A stretch of DNA of 64,000 nucleotides, from positions 1 through 64,000 of the forward strand of contig JAKSNP010000008.1 in the NCBI GenBank assembly GCA_024399655.1, read 5' to 3'. The position numbers and the translations under genes are program-made. This DNA comes from Paludibacteraceae bacterium (GTDB lineage: Bacteria; Bacteroidota; Bacteroidia; Bacteroidales; Paludibacteraceae). Position 1 is the first letter of the stretch; each line of letters starts with the position of its first letter. Positions 1 through 8,806 of this stretch are shown here, one piece after another. The notes beneath the pieces are model-generated. The model made no database searches. It saw nothing but the letters and a program-made list of their open reading frames with translations, and was not told where the DNA came from.

Positions 1-78
1 CGATTATTAAGAAACCATATCAGTTAACGAGTAAACCTTTTTCAGGACAAAGCAGTCCTATCATATTTTGGTCCTGTG

Positions 79-204
79 TCTCCTGAGAGTCTCCAGAGAG
101 TCTCTCGATAGTCTCTCGATAGCCTCCCGATAGTCTCCTGATATTTTGGGGAGCACTAACGGAGCACGTGAGGACCTGCTGAGGCTTTCATGAGGCTGCA
201 AAAA
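79..204. repeat. 11-bp-period intergenic repeat (locus A)
   Basis: Six consecutive 11-bp units run from 79 to 144: TCTCCTGAGAG, TCTCCAGAGAG, TCTCTCGATAG twice, CCTCCCGATAG and TCTCCTGATAT. After a 5-base slip, a weaker second block keeps the 11-bp period from 150 (GGAGCACTAAC, GGAGCACGTGA, GGACCTGCTGA, GGCTTTCATGA). The array lies just upstream of the dsbD promoter. Related units occur at 28548-28569 and 50185-50291. The period is not a multiple of three, so a coding origin is unlikely. Function unknown. Confidence 0.85.
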
Positions 205-225
205 TGATGCTTTTGTATAAAAAAA

Positions 226-257
226 TTTGCAAGAACCATATTTTTTATGTAATTTTG
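226..257 (+). promoter_or_regulatory. Bacteroidota-type promoter of dsbD
   Basis: A TTTG -33 element at 226-229 and TAATTTTG at 250-257 are separated by 20 bp. This matches the TTTG / TAnnTTTG promoter of the phylum's primary sigma factor. The leader to the ATG at 289 is about 25 nt. Confidence 0.8.
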
Positions 258-288
258 CACCCAAATTTGTAAATAAATTTCAATATAT

Positions 289-2103
289 ATGAAAAAACTC
301 TTTCTCTTTTTGGCTTTGATGCCCGTTTTGGCATTCGCTGAAATCGTTCAGCCCGTACATTGGTCCGGCAAACAGGTAGGGGATTCTATCCGTCTGACTG
401 CAAAAATCGACAAAGGTTTCCACATGACCATCTTCCAAATCGGTGATCAGGAATTCGAACCTTGGGATGCTCCCGAGTACGTGGGAACATATACAATCAC
501 GGTAGCCGAGCCTACGCCTATCACTTATAATGCGTGCAACGACCAGATGTGCATCGCTAAGGAAACTTATTTATACAAGCCTAAAAAACAGAAAGAAGAA
601 AAACCGGCTGTAGAAGTCGCTGAAGAGGCTCCTGTGGTTGATTCGGCCCAAGCGGTTGCTGATTCGCTTGTTAAGGATACCGTAGCGGCTGCTCCTGCTC
701 CTGTTGTGGAAGCCGTAGCCGAAATCGAGGAGGAAGAGCAGAGCCCCGAAGGAAAATCGCTCTTCTGGATTTTCTTCATGGGTATGCTCGCAGGTCTTTT
801 GGCTATCTTTACACCTTGTGTTTGGCCTATCATTCCTATGACCGTTTCTTTCTTTATCAAACGTAACGGCGCTCAACGTGGTACCACCAACGGACAGGCT
901 ATTCGTGATGCATTCTTCTATGGATTGTCTATTATTATCATTTATGTGGGATTGGGACTTCTTATCACCGCTGTCTTTGGCGCTTCTGCACTTAATGCCA
1001 TGTCAACCAATGCAGTCGTCAATATCATCTTCTTCCTCATCCTCGTGGTATTTGCCGCTTCTTTCTTCGGAGCTTTCGAACTGACGCTGCCTTCCAGCTG
1101 GTCCACCAAATTGAACGATAAATCACGTTCGTCCAGCGGATTCCTTTCTATTATGTTTATGGCATTCACGCTGGTCATCGTCAGCTTCTCTTGCACAGGT
1201 CCTATTATCGGTACATTGCTGGTAGAGGCTGCCGGTAAATCGCTCTTGGCTCCTACAATCGGTATGCTTGGTTTTGCCATCGCTTTGGCATTGCCTTTCT
1301 CCCTCTTCGCCATGTTCCCCACCGTATTGCAGAAATTGCCCAAATCCGGCGGCTGGATGAATACCTTCAAAGTTACACTTGCATTCATCGAATTGGCTCT
1401 CTCGCTCAAGTTCCTCTCTGTTGCCGACTTGGCTTACGGATGGCATATACTTGATCGTGAAGTGTTCATCGCCCTTTGGGTTGTTATCTTTGCTTTGCTG
1501 GGACTTTACCTCATCGGATTGGTTTCCTTCAAGGGGGATGATGAGGACCATAAGAAAACTTCTGTCACTCGTTTCTTCTTGGGTACAATCTCATTGGCAT
1601 TTGCCACTTATCTCCTTCCCGGTCTCTGGGGCGCTCCGCTCAAAGCAGTTTCCGCTTTTGCTCCTCCTATGTATACGCAAGATTGGGTTATGACTCCCGG
1701 ACAAGCTACCGCTGCTGTTGACAATCAACAGAAAAGTGTACACTTCACGGATTATGCCGAAGGTCTCGCCTATGCACAAGAACACGATATGCCCGTTATC
1801 CTCGACTTCACCGGATTCGGTTGTGTCAATTGCCGCAAAATGGAAGCCAATGTTCTGGATCTTCCTCAGGTACAGGAACGCCTCGCTCACTATGTGTTCA
1901 TCTCGCTTTATGTCGATGACAAACACATGTTGCCCGATAATTCGGAAAGTATCGGCGATTTCAATAGCCGTATTCAACGCGAAAAATACAATGCCAATGC
2001 ACAACCCTTCTTTGTCCAATTGGATAATCAAGGCAATCAGATTGGAGATACACACGCATTCTCTACGGATGTGGATGAATTCTTGCAATGGCTCAAATAT
2101 TGA
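289..2103 (+). CDS. dsbD: DsbD-like thiol:disulfide interchange protein
   Basis: 604-residue membrane protein that would carry electrons from cytoplasmic thioredoxin across the inner membrane to periplasmic thiol proteins. A signal peptide (about 1-17) precedes a small periplasmic domain with two cysteines in NACNDQMC. A Glu/Ala/Pro-rich linker (about 95-155) follows, then a CcdA/DsbD-type membrane domain of roughly eight helices with the redox cysteines in TPCVWPIIP and FSCTGP. The C-terminal thioredoxin-fold domain carries the CVNC motif (Cys512, Cys515). Order and length match DsbD of Bacteroidota. It sits alone behind its own promoter and an 11-bp repeat array. The family call is secure; its partner proteins are not visible here. 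Confidence 0.93.
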   Translation: MKKLFLFLALMPVLAFAEIVQPVHWSGKQVGDSIRLTAKIDKGFHMTIFQIGDQEFEPWDAPEYVGTYTITVAEPTPITYNACNDQMCIAKETYLYKPKKQKEEKPAVEVAEEAPVVDSAQAVADSLVKDTVAAAPAPVVEAVAEIEEEEQSPEGKSLFWIFFMGMLAGLLAIFTPCVWPIIPMTVSFFIKRNGAQRGTTNGQAIRDAFFYGLSIIIIYVGLGLLITAVFGASALNAMSTNAVVNIIFFLILVVFAASFFGAFELTLPSSWSTKLNDKSRSSSGFLSIMFMAFTLVIVSFSCTGPIIGTLLVEAAGKSLLAPTIGMLGFAIALALPFSLFAMFPTVLQKLPKSGGWMNTFKVTLAFIELALSLKFLSVADLAYGWHILDREVFIALWVVIFALLGLYLIGLVSFKGDDEDHKKTSVTRFFLGTISLAFATYLLPGLWGAPLKAVSAFAPPMYTQDWVMTPGQATAAVDNQQKSVHFTDYAEGLAYAQEHDMPVILDFTGFGCVNCRKMEANVLDLPQVQERLAHYVFISLYVDDKHMLPDNSESIGDFNSRIQREKYNANAQPFFVQLDNQGNQIGDTHAFSTDVDEFLQWLKY

Positions 2104-2201
2104 TGCATAACTTTATCTAAATTATTTGATTGGACAAGTCAGGATTCTTTCTTGATTTGTCCAATTCAATCAATAGAACCTTCTTTACACACCTTATATA
2201 T

Positions 2202-3002
2202 ATGTATAACAAAGATTTCGTTAGAAAACCCGTTGCTAAACGCGACTACGAAACGCGACGTCCGCCTGAGAAAGAGATGATTTTCGGTATTCATGCTGTG
2301 ATTGAGGCTATTGACGCAGGTAAAACGCTTGATAAAATCCTCATTCGTCGGGATATGACTTCCGATCTCGGGAAACAATTGCTCAAGCGCTTGATGGGTA
2401 CGATGACCCCCGTTCAAAAAGTTCCGGTGGAAAAATTGAACCAATATACCGACAAAAATCACCAGGGGGTGATAGCGTTCCTTTCGCCCATCGATTTCTA
2501 TAAAATCGAAGACCTGGTTCCTTCTTTGTTCGAAAATGGACGAAATCCGTTGTTGATGGTGCTTGACGGGGTAACTGATGTGCGTAATTTCGGAGCGATT
2601 GCTCGTACTTGCGCATGCGCAGGTGCGGATGCTTTGATTATAGGTACACGCGGAAGTGTCGCCATTAATGGCGACGCTGTTAAAACGTCGGCCGGTGCAT
2701 TGCATAGTCTCCCCGTCTGCAAAGTGGACAATATGCAGAACGCTCTTCAATTCTTACGTGAAAGCGGACTTAATATCGTAGCCGCTACCGAGCACGCCAC
2801 GGATGATTATACCGATGTGGATATGTCACAGCCGTTGGCTATTTTGATGGGGAGTGAAGAAAAAGGTATATATGAGGAAAATCTCCAACAGACCACTCAT
2901 CAGGTACGTATCCCTATGGTTGGTCCGATTGAAAGTCTTAATGTATCCGTCGCTGCAGGTATCATGCTCTACGAAGCGGTACGCCAACGTGCGCACTCCT
3001 GA
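2202..3002 (+). CDS. rlmB: SpoU/TrmH-family 23S rRNA 2'-O-methyltransferase (RlmB-like)
   Basis: 266-residue SPOUT enzyme that would methylate a ribose 2'-OH, by analogy with G2251 of 23S rRNA for RlmB. The N-terminal substrate-binding domain begins EMIFGIHAVIEAI. The knotted SAM-binding domain has the three SpoU motifs: DGVTDVRNFGAIARTC, then LMGSEEKGI, then IPMVGPIESLNVSVAAGI. An in-frame start exists at 2130, but the 24 residues it adds are unlike the family, so I use the ATG at 2202 (MYNKDF). A second SpoU paralogue lies at 17602-18354. The rlmB symbol rather than another SpoU name rests on overall form. Confidence 0.85.
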   Translation: MYNKDFVRKPVAKRDYETRRPPEKEMIFGIHAVIEAIDAGKTLDKILIRRDMTSDLGKQLLKRLMGTMTPVQKVPVEKLNQYTDKNHQGVIAFLSPIDFYKIEDLVPSLFENGRNPLLMVLDGVTDVRNFGAIARTCACAGADALIIGTRGSVAINGDAVKTSAGALHSLPVCKVDNMQNALQFLRESGLNIVAATEHATDDYTDVDMSQPLAILMGSEEKGIYEENLQQTTHQVRIPMVGPIESLNVSVAAGIMLYEAVRQRAHS

Positions 3003-3062
3003 TCAGACTTGCAACTTGCTTTATCTCCCTTCCTCTCGCTTTTCGAATCTTAATGCACATTT

Positions 3063-5810
3063 ATGATAAACCCTAAACTCCTTCATGATTTTGTCGCCAA
3101 CTGGACGGACAAAGGTTACGAAAAAGGCGAATCACAGCCTTTCTGGTTGGACCTCTTGCATGCTTTGGGCATAGAAGCACCTGCCCAATTCATCGAGTAT
3201 GAGCAGCAGGTTCATATCGACCATACGGCTTTTATTGATGGCTATATACCATCCACCAACGTGATGATAGAGCAGAAGTCTATCAAAAAAGACCTTGGTG
3301 ACCCTATCAAGCAGAGTGACGGATCCGTGCTTAACCCCTTCCAACAAGCTAAACGGTATGCCGCCGAATTGCCCTATAGCAAGCGACCGCGTTGGATAGT
3401 GACCTGCAATTTCCGTGAGTTTTGGGTCTACGATATGGAACAACCGAATGGCGAACCGCAAAAAATTCTGTTGCAGAACTTGGAGAAAGAGTGGTATCGA
3501 CTGGAGTTCCTGATCAAAGAGGGCAATGAGAATATCAAGAAGGAGATGGAACTCAGTATCAAAGCGGGAGATTTGGTAGGCAAAATTTATGATGCTATTC
3601 GTCCGCAGTATGCGAATCCTGACTCGCCCGAAACACTTCAATCGCTCAACCAACTATGTGTGCGGCTTGTTTTCTGCCTCTTTGCTGAAGATGCAGGACT
3701 GTTTGGTGACAAGAACGAGTTTCACGACTACCTCAGTCAATATCCCGCTAAATCAATTCGCCGTGCTCTGATTGATTTGTTCAAGGTCTTGGACACCAAG
3801 CCCGAAGACCGTGACCCCTATTTGGACGACGACCTCAAAGTCTTCCCCTACGTCAACGGCGGACTTTTCTCTAACGAGAATATCGAAATACCGCAATTTA
3901 CGGAGGAAATCAAGCAACTCCTTCTTGCCAAAGCCAGCGAAGACTTCGATTGGAGTGAGATTTCGCCTACTATCTTCGGTGCCGTGTTTGAGAGCACCCT
4001 CAACCCTGAAACGCGCCGTAGCGGAGGTATGCACTATACGAGTATTGAGAATATACACAAGGTTATTGACCCGCTTTTCCTCAATCAACTCTACCACGAG
4101 TTTGATGCCTGTGCCACCAAAAAGGACTATGAGCGTTTCCAAGACAAGTTGGCTTCGCTCACATTCTTCGACCCTGCCTGCGGTAGCGGTAATTTCCTGA
4201 CGGAGACATACGTCAGTCTGCGCCGTTTGGAGAATAAGGTTATTCAGAAACTGCAAGGTGCGCAAATTGTGATTGGTGACTTCGCCAGTCCTATCAAGGT
4301 GGATATACACCAGTTCTACGGCATTGAGATTAACGATTTCGCCGTATCGGTGGCAACAACGGCATTATGGATAGCCGAGTTACAGATGATGCGTGAGACG
4401 GAGAAAATTGTTTCTTTTAATGATAACCCGCTACCGCTCAAAGCCTACCACAATATCCACGAAGGCAATGCCCTACGCCTTGATTGGGGTCGGGTGGTCC
4501 CGACTGACCAATTAAACTACATTATGGGTAATCCGCCGTTTGTAGGATATTCTTTACAATCCGAGGAACAGAAAAAGGACATTTTGTCCATTATGGTGGA
4601 CGAAAAAGGCAAGCCCTACAAAATGGCAGGCAAAGTAGATTATGTTGCAGGTTGGTATTATAAAACAGCCCAAATGATGCACGTTAATCCCAATATCCGT
4701 GCAGCCCTTGTTTCTACCAACTCTATCACCCAAGGCGAGCAGGTGGCAGGCATTTGGCAGCCATTATTTGAACGGTTTGGCATTCATTTTGACTTTGCTT
4801 ATCCTACTTTTCGCTGGGATAGCGAAAGTAGTTTGAAAGCCCATGTGCATTGTGTTATTATTGGTTTTAGTGCCAATGCAAGCACTTCCGCCCCGCGTCT
4901 CTACTTGCCTGATGGCACCTACCAACAATGTAAAAATATCAATCCATATTTAGTAGATGCCAAAAATATATTTATAGAAGGAAGGAACAAACCCCTCTGC
5001 GATGTTCCGGAAATGCAAAATGGAGGTAAACCCACCGAAGGCGGTTTTTTAATTTTATCTCAAGAAGAAAAGAAGAATCTCATTGCTAAAAACACAGATG
5101 CCCTAAAATTTATTCGTCCTTACATGATGGGAAAAGACTTTATTGATCGTAAACCTCGTTATTGTTTATGGATGGTTGGTGCTTCTCCCTCGGAATTGAG
5201 AAAATGTCCTTTAATTTTGCAGAGAATAGAAAGTGTGAGAAATTATCGTTTGCAAAGTCCCAAAGAAGCAACTAGAAAAAAAGCATATTTTCCAATGTTA
5301 TTCGATGAGGTTCGCGAATGTACTGAAAATTATGTTGCAATACCAAAAGTTTCCTCGGAAAAGAGAAGATATATCCCAATGGATTATTTGTCTAAAGACA
5401 TCATACCTGGGGATAAACTATTCATGCTCCAATCCCCGTCTTTATATTTATTTGGTGTTTTAACTTCTAATGTTCACATGTCTTGGATGCGTGCTGTCTG
5501 TGGAAGATTGAAATCAGATTATAGTTATTCAAATACGATTGTTTATAACAACTTTCCGTGGCCTACTCCTACGGATGAGCAGAAAGCCAAGATAGAGCAG
5601 ACGGCACAAGCGATATTGGATGCTCGCGCCAAATATCCTGATTGTTCTTTGGCAGACTTATACGACGAAGTGGCTATGCCTGTGGAACTCCGCAAAGCCC
5701 ACCGAGAGAATGACCGTGCGGTGATGGCAACATACGGCTTCAGTACCAAGATGTCCGAATCCGACTGCGTCGCCCGCCTACTAGAAATGTACCAACAATT
5801 AGTGAAATAA
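3063..5810 (+). CDS. MmeI-like type IIL fused restriction endonuclease-methyltransferase
   Basis: 915 residues, close to MmeI (919). One chain appears to hold every activity. The N-terminal nuclease domain shows Asp59 ... Glu70-Gln-Lys72, a PD-(D/E)xK site like the one in MmeI. A helical spacer follows to about 350. The gamma-class N6-adenine methyltransferase core has DPACGSGNFL (Asp370) and NPPF (Asn490). The target-recognition region spans about 600-835 and the MmeI-type end carries NTIVYNNFPWP. In this family one recognition domain serves both cutting and methylation, so no separate partner is needed, and none is present. Base composition falls over the recognition region (14 G+C in 4921-4980 and 20 in 5341-5400, against 31 in 4141-4200 and 30 in 5641-5700). 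Specificity is not readable from sequence. Confidence 0.88.
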   Translation: MINPKLLHDFVANWTDKGYEKGESQPFWLDLLHALGIEAPAQFIEYEQQVHIDHTAFIDGYIPSTNVMIEQKSIKKDLGDPIKQSDGSVLNPFQQAKRYAAELPYSKRPRWIVTCNFREFWVYDMEQPNGEPQKILLQNLEKEWYRLEFLIKEGNENIKKEMELSIKAGDLVGKIYDAIRPQYANPDSPETLQSLNQLCVRLVFCLFAEDAGLFGDKNEFHDYLSQYPAKSIRRALIDLFKVLDTKPEDRDPYLDDDLKVFPYVNGGLFSNENIEIPQFTEEIKQLLLAKASEDFDWSEISPTIFGAVFESTLNPETRRSGGMHYTSIENIHKVIDPLFLNQLYHEFDACATKKDYERFQDKLASLTFFDPACGSGNFLTETYVSLRRLENKVIQKLQGAQIVIGDFASPIKVDIHQFYGIEINDFAVSVATTALWIAELQMMRETEKIVSFNDNPLPLKAYHNIHEGNALRLDWGRVVPTDQLNYIMGNPPFVGYSLQSEEQKKDILSIMVDEKGKPYKMAGKVDYVAGWYYKTAQMMHVNPNIRAALVSTNSITQGEQVAGIWQPLFERFGIHFDFAYPTFRWDSESSLKAHVHCVIIGFSANASTSAPRLYLPDGTYQQCKNINPYLVDAKNIFIEGRNKPLCDVPEMQNGGKPTEGGFLILSQEEKKNLIAKNTDALKFIRPYMMGKDFIDRKPRYCLWMVGASPSELRKCPLILQRIESVRNYRLQSPKEATRKKAYFPMLFDEVRECTENYVAIPKVSSEKRRYIPMDYLSKDIIPGDKLFMLQSPSLYLFGVLTSNVHMSWMRAVCGRLKSDYSYSNTIVYNNFPWPTPTDEQKAKIEQTAQAILDARAKYPDCSLADLYDEVAMPVELRKAHRENDRAVMATYGFSTKMSESDCVARLLEMYQQLVK

Positions 5811-6248
5811 TGATGTTTGAAGAAGTTCCCGAGTAAATTCAGCGGACAAATCAGAAGTGTCCGCGGAATGAAAAACAGAGGCATGCTGCAAAATGTAAAT
5901 TGTTGTAATACAGATGTTTATGGGTTGGAATTGATGCCGGACCATAAAAAGGGAAGGCGGGAATTTCCGGGAATTTCCCGCAAGTTCCTTCAAATTCCCG
6001 ACCCTCTAAAGAGGGAATTCCAATACGGAGTTCTATGTGTTGAAAGGAAAAAGTAGTCGGAATCAGTCTTGAAATTTCAAGAAACAGCCGAAGGTGAATA
6101 AAGGAGAAAAATGATTGGCCAGGAAATAGGAATCTGAACCTGACAAGAGCTTGCCACCCCCTTACCAAATCCCGTTACGAACCCGTTATGCTCCCCTTTT
6201 AATAACGAAATCCGTCACCTAAATCAATAATCGGTGGAAAGCAATTTC
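5811..6248. other. Intergenic stretch with palindromes, no gene seen
   Basis: 438 bases between convergent genes. It holds a nested dyad at 5957-5981 (arms GCGGGAA and TTCCCGC, with TTCC/GGAA inside the loop), a short hairpin at 6002-6015 (CCCTCT/AGAGGG) and a perfect 16-bp palindrome, TCTTGAAATTTCAAGA, at 6067-6082. None is followed by a T-tract, so these are not classical terminators. A 79-codon frame at 5817-6056 runs through the palindromes and has no family resemblance. Confidence 0.7.
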
Positions 6249-7022
6249 TTAATGGACAAACATAAAACCGATGTACAGTTTTGGCCCGCTGGGGGCTATG
6301 AATCGGCTCCATCCGTTATTTTTTTGTTGTGCTTCGGGTTCGGCTGAGGGCAATATTTCCAATCCTTTGTCTTTGCTGCCGAAGGGCAACATATAATCAA
6401 CTCGGAAAATCATGTGAATCCGGTCGGTAATCTCTACCTCACAACCTATATAAGGGTCCAACAGGAAAAATGGTGTTCGGGTGAAGGATGCGTTGTAGGT
6501 CGTGTTTTCCGCTCCGCTTACAATTTCTGCATTCTGGGGAACATACAGCCTGCTTTGGCTGCCACCGCCAATTGTAAATCCGAATAATGGAGATACTTTA
6601 CCCCATGTCCAATACAAATCACACATGGCACCTCCCCATCCGGTACGGATATTGCTTCCTGATTTCATCAAGGGCATGGTGCTGACTCCGCCTTCGGCAC
6701 CGAGATGAATGTGATTGAGCAGGTGCAAACGCAATTGCCCGCCCACGCCGGCGGTAACTCCATCGTTGGGGATATCCGATTTGCCGGTTGTGCTCTTCAA
6801 ACTCGCATTACGGAACAGTTCGTCCGGACTGGTGGAAAAACCGTATCCTACATGTACCATCATTCCTCCTGAAAATCCGGTGAGGATTTCTCGGCTGCTA
6901 CGATGATGCATGCGTTTGGGGCTGGCTATATCTTGTGCTGCGGCTGGAGCACATAAACCAAATATCAGGGCTATAGCGGCTACAGCGGTTTTTAGGCGTA
7001 GATGGCTAAAGATAGTTTTCAT
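6249..7022 (-). CDS. Outer-membrane beta-barrel protein, unknown function
   Basis: 257 residues. A signal peptide ends near CAPAAAQ (about residue 30). The rest has alternating hydrophobic stretches rich in Gly, Tyr and Phe, such as GGQLRLHLLNHIHLGAEGGV and VSPLFGFTIGGGS. The protein closes with GPKLYIGFMFVH, typical of a final outer-membrane beta strand. Its ATG overlaps the deoD stop by one base (TAATG), so it is probably translated by coupling as the last gene of kdsB-deoD. I do not recognise a specific family beyond a small porin-like or OmpW/PorT-like barrel. Confidence 0.7.
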   Translation of the reverse strand: MKTIFSHLRLKTAVAAIALIFGLCAPAAAQDIASPKRMHHRSSREILTGFSGGMMVHVGYGFSTSPDELFRNASLKSTTGKSDIPNDGVTAGVGGQLRLHLLNHIHLGAEGGVSTMPLMKSGSNIRTGWGGAMCDLYWTWGKVSPLFGFTIGGGSQSRLYVPQNAEIVSGAENTTYNASFTRTPFFLLDPYIGCEVEITDRIHMIFRVDYMLPFGSKDKGLEILPSAEPEAQQKNNGWSRFIAPSGPKLYIGFMFVH

Positions 7023-7738
7023 TAGATTAAGGAGAATGCTACATCCATCATTTGAGTGAAGGTGTTTTGACGCTGTTCGGCCGTGGTGGCTTCACCGGTC
7101 AAAATATGATCGCTTACGGTGCATATTACCAACGCGCGTTTTCCTGCTCTTGCGGCGTTCATATATAACGCGGGTGCTTCCATCTCGTCGGCCAATACTC
7201 CCATTTTTGTCCAGTTGTTCTTGCGAGGATCTTTTGAATAGAAGACATCTGCGGAAAATACATTGCCTACATGGTACGTATAGCCCATTTTTTCGCAAGC
7301 GTCAACGGCGCGGCGGCATAAATCGAAATCTGCGATGCAGGAATAATGCCCGGGAAGATTGTATTGTTCTGCATAATTGCTGTCGGTGCAGGCTCCTTGT
7401 GCTATGACTATATCTCCCAAATGCACATACATTTGGCGTGCTCCGCACGAACCGACTCGAATAATGGTCTCTACGTCGTAGAAATTGTACAGCTCATAAG
7501 TGTAAATACCGATGGAAGGAATGCCCATCCCGTGTCCCATCACGGTAATACGCTTCCCGTTATACATACCTGTGAAGGCGAGCATGTTGCGTACGCTGTT
7601 CACTTGAACGGCGTCGGTAAGAAAACGCTCTGCCATCAATTTGGCACGTAGGGGATCACCGGCCATGATAACGGTTTTTGCAATGTCTTCGTATTGGGCT
7701 CCGATATGTGGAGTGGGAGTTTGTTCTTTCATATTCAA
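7022..7738 (-). CDS. deoD: Purine nucleoside phosphorylase, DeoD type
   Basis: 238 residues, normal for the hexameric bacterial enzyme that splits purine (deoxy)nucleosides with phosphate into base and (deoxy)ribose 1-phosphate. Hallmarks are the start region TPHIGA with [16 protein letters not shown], the phosphate and ribose-binding stretch [23 protein letters not shown], and the C-terminal MEAPALY and TVSDHI segments with the catalytic Asp. A second in-frame ATG two codons downstream (7732) is an alternative start. It follows kdsB by 62 bp and overlaps the next gene by one base. Confidence 0.95.
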   Translation of the reverse strand: MNMKEQTPTPHIGAQYEDIAKTVIMAGDPLRAKLMAERFLTDAVQVNSVRNMLAFTGMYNGKRITVMGHGMGIPSIGIYTYELYNFYDVETIIRVGSCGARQMYVHLGDIVIAQGACTDSNYAEQYNLPGHYSCIADFDLCRRAVDACEKMGYTYHVGNVFSADVFYSKDPRKNNWTKMGVLADEMEAPALYMNAARAGKRALVICTVSDHILTGEATTAEQRQNTFTQMMDVAFSLI

Positions 7739-7800
7739 TATTCGTTGTTTAGGGGTGTTCTTAAAATTGATTTTGGATTTGATTCCGGAGTTTTGGGACT

Positions 7801-8592
7801 TCAGTTCTTGTTGTGTTCAATGGTATGAAGAAATTCGATGGCTCGATTCAAGTCGTCGGGGGTGTCGATACCGATGGATTGGGTGGCGCAAACTGCCACT
7901 TTGATGCGATAACCGTTTTCAAGCCAGCGTAATTGCTCCAAACTTTCTGCTCTTTCCAATTGTCCTTGCGGCAGTCGGGTGATTTGGCGGAGAATATCTC
8001 CACGATAGGCGTAAAGTCCGATGTGGCGGTAATGCTTATGGGCTTTCAGCCAATCGGCTTTGTCTATCCCGCGAAGATAAGGGATGATGGAGCGTGAGAA
8101 CATAAGGGCTTGACCTGTTTTTCCGTCTTCGTCAAAATGAATGGCCACTTTTGGCGTATTGGGATTTGCCAATGCTTCCCAAGTGTCTTCTTCCGTGTAG
8201 GGCTTGACCAAGGTGGCGATTTCCGTAGGAAAACAAGACTTGACGGCTTCAATCTGTTCCGGTTGAATAAAAGGTTCGTCTCCCTGTATGTTGATGATGA
8301 CCGTATTTTCGTCCCTTAGGTCGGGATTCTGCTTCTGCAGTTTGTCGTATGCTTCCAAACATCGGTCCGTACCGCATTTATGATCTTCGCGCGTCATGAC
8401 AGCTTGTCCTCCGAATTGAATGACCGTATCATAGATACGATGGTCGTCGGTGGCTACCACCACTTTGTCCAAAGCTTTGCTGGCTTGTCGATAGACGCGC
8501 TCGATCATCGGTTGATCACCGATAAGGGCTAACGGTTTTCCCGGGAAACGGGTGCTGGCATAGCGAGCTGGTATGATGCCTATGAATTGCAT
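7801..8592 (-). CDS. kdsB: 3-deoxy-manno-octulosonate cytidylyltransferase
   Basis: 263 residues. It activates Kdo with CTP to CMP-Kdo for the lipopolysaccharide inner core, in the cytoplasm. The N-terminus [18 protein letters not shown] is the nucleotide-binding signature. [16 protein letters not shown] and the later HIGLYAYR segment also match the family. A longer frame reaches 8634, but that codon lies inside the promoter -7 element (8624-8631), so the ATG at 8592 (MQFIGI) is the start. First gene of kdsB-deoD-outer-membrane protein. Confidence 0.95.
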   Translation of the reverse strand: MQFIGIIPARYASTRFPGKPLALIGDQPMIERVYRQASKALDKVVVATDDHRIYDTVIQFGGQAVMTREDHKCGTDRCLEAYDKLQKQNPDLRDENTVIINIQGDEPFIQPEQIEAVKSCFPTEIATLVKPYTEEDTWEALANPNTPKVAIHFDEDGKTGQALMFSRSIIPYLRGIDKADWLKAHKHYRHIGLYAYRGDILRQITRLPQGQLERAESLEQLRWLENGYRIKVAVCATQSIGIDTPDDLNRAIEFLHTIEHNKN

Positions 8593-8623
8593 AGATTTAT
8601 TTATTTTATTCCAATTTACGCTG

Positions 8624-8655
8624 CAAAGATACAAATAAAAATCGAATTGACCAAA
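8624..8655 (-). promoter_or_regulatory. Promoter of kdsB
   Basis: Read on the minus strand: TTTG at 8655-8652, a 20-bp spacer, then TATCTTTG at 8631-8624, followed by CAGCG. It places the start of transcription about 25 nt before the ATG at 8592. Confidence 0.8.
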
Positions 8656-8733
8656 CTTTTGAAGAAAAAATCCATGTCTCGGTCGCTCTATGCCTTATAA
8701 CGATGCTTTGAGTATGTGTTTTTTTCAAATAAA

Positions 8734-8765
8734 TTTGCATGGTTCTGAATTTATGTGTACCTTTG
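8734..8765 (+). promoter_or_regulatory. Promoter of the TIM-barrel gene
   Basis: TTTG at 8734-8737, a 20-bp spacer and TACCTTTG at 8758-8765, followed by CACGC. Because it lies inside the longest reading frame, it shows that translation starts downstream, at 8807. Confidence 0.8.
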
Positions 8766-8806
8766 CACGCTTTTTTGAAAAATACCGATTATTCAATTGT
8801 CTTTTG

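Noticed and set aside
61-264. 67-codon minus-strand frame
   Set aside because: It only translates the 11-bp repeat array and crosses the dsbD promoter.
5817-6056. 79-codon plus-strand frame after the restriction gene
   Set aside because: No family resemblance, and it runs through palindromes; no promoter or convincing ribosome site.
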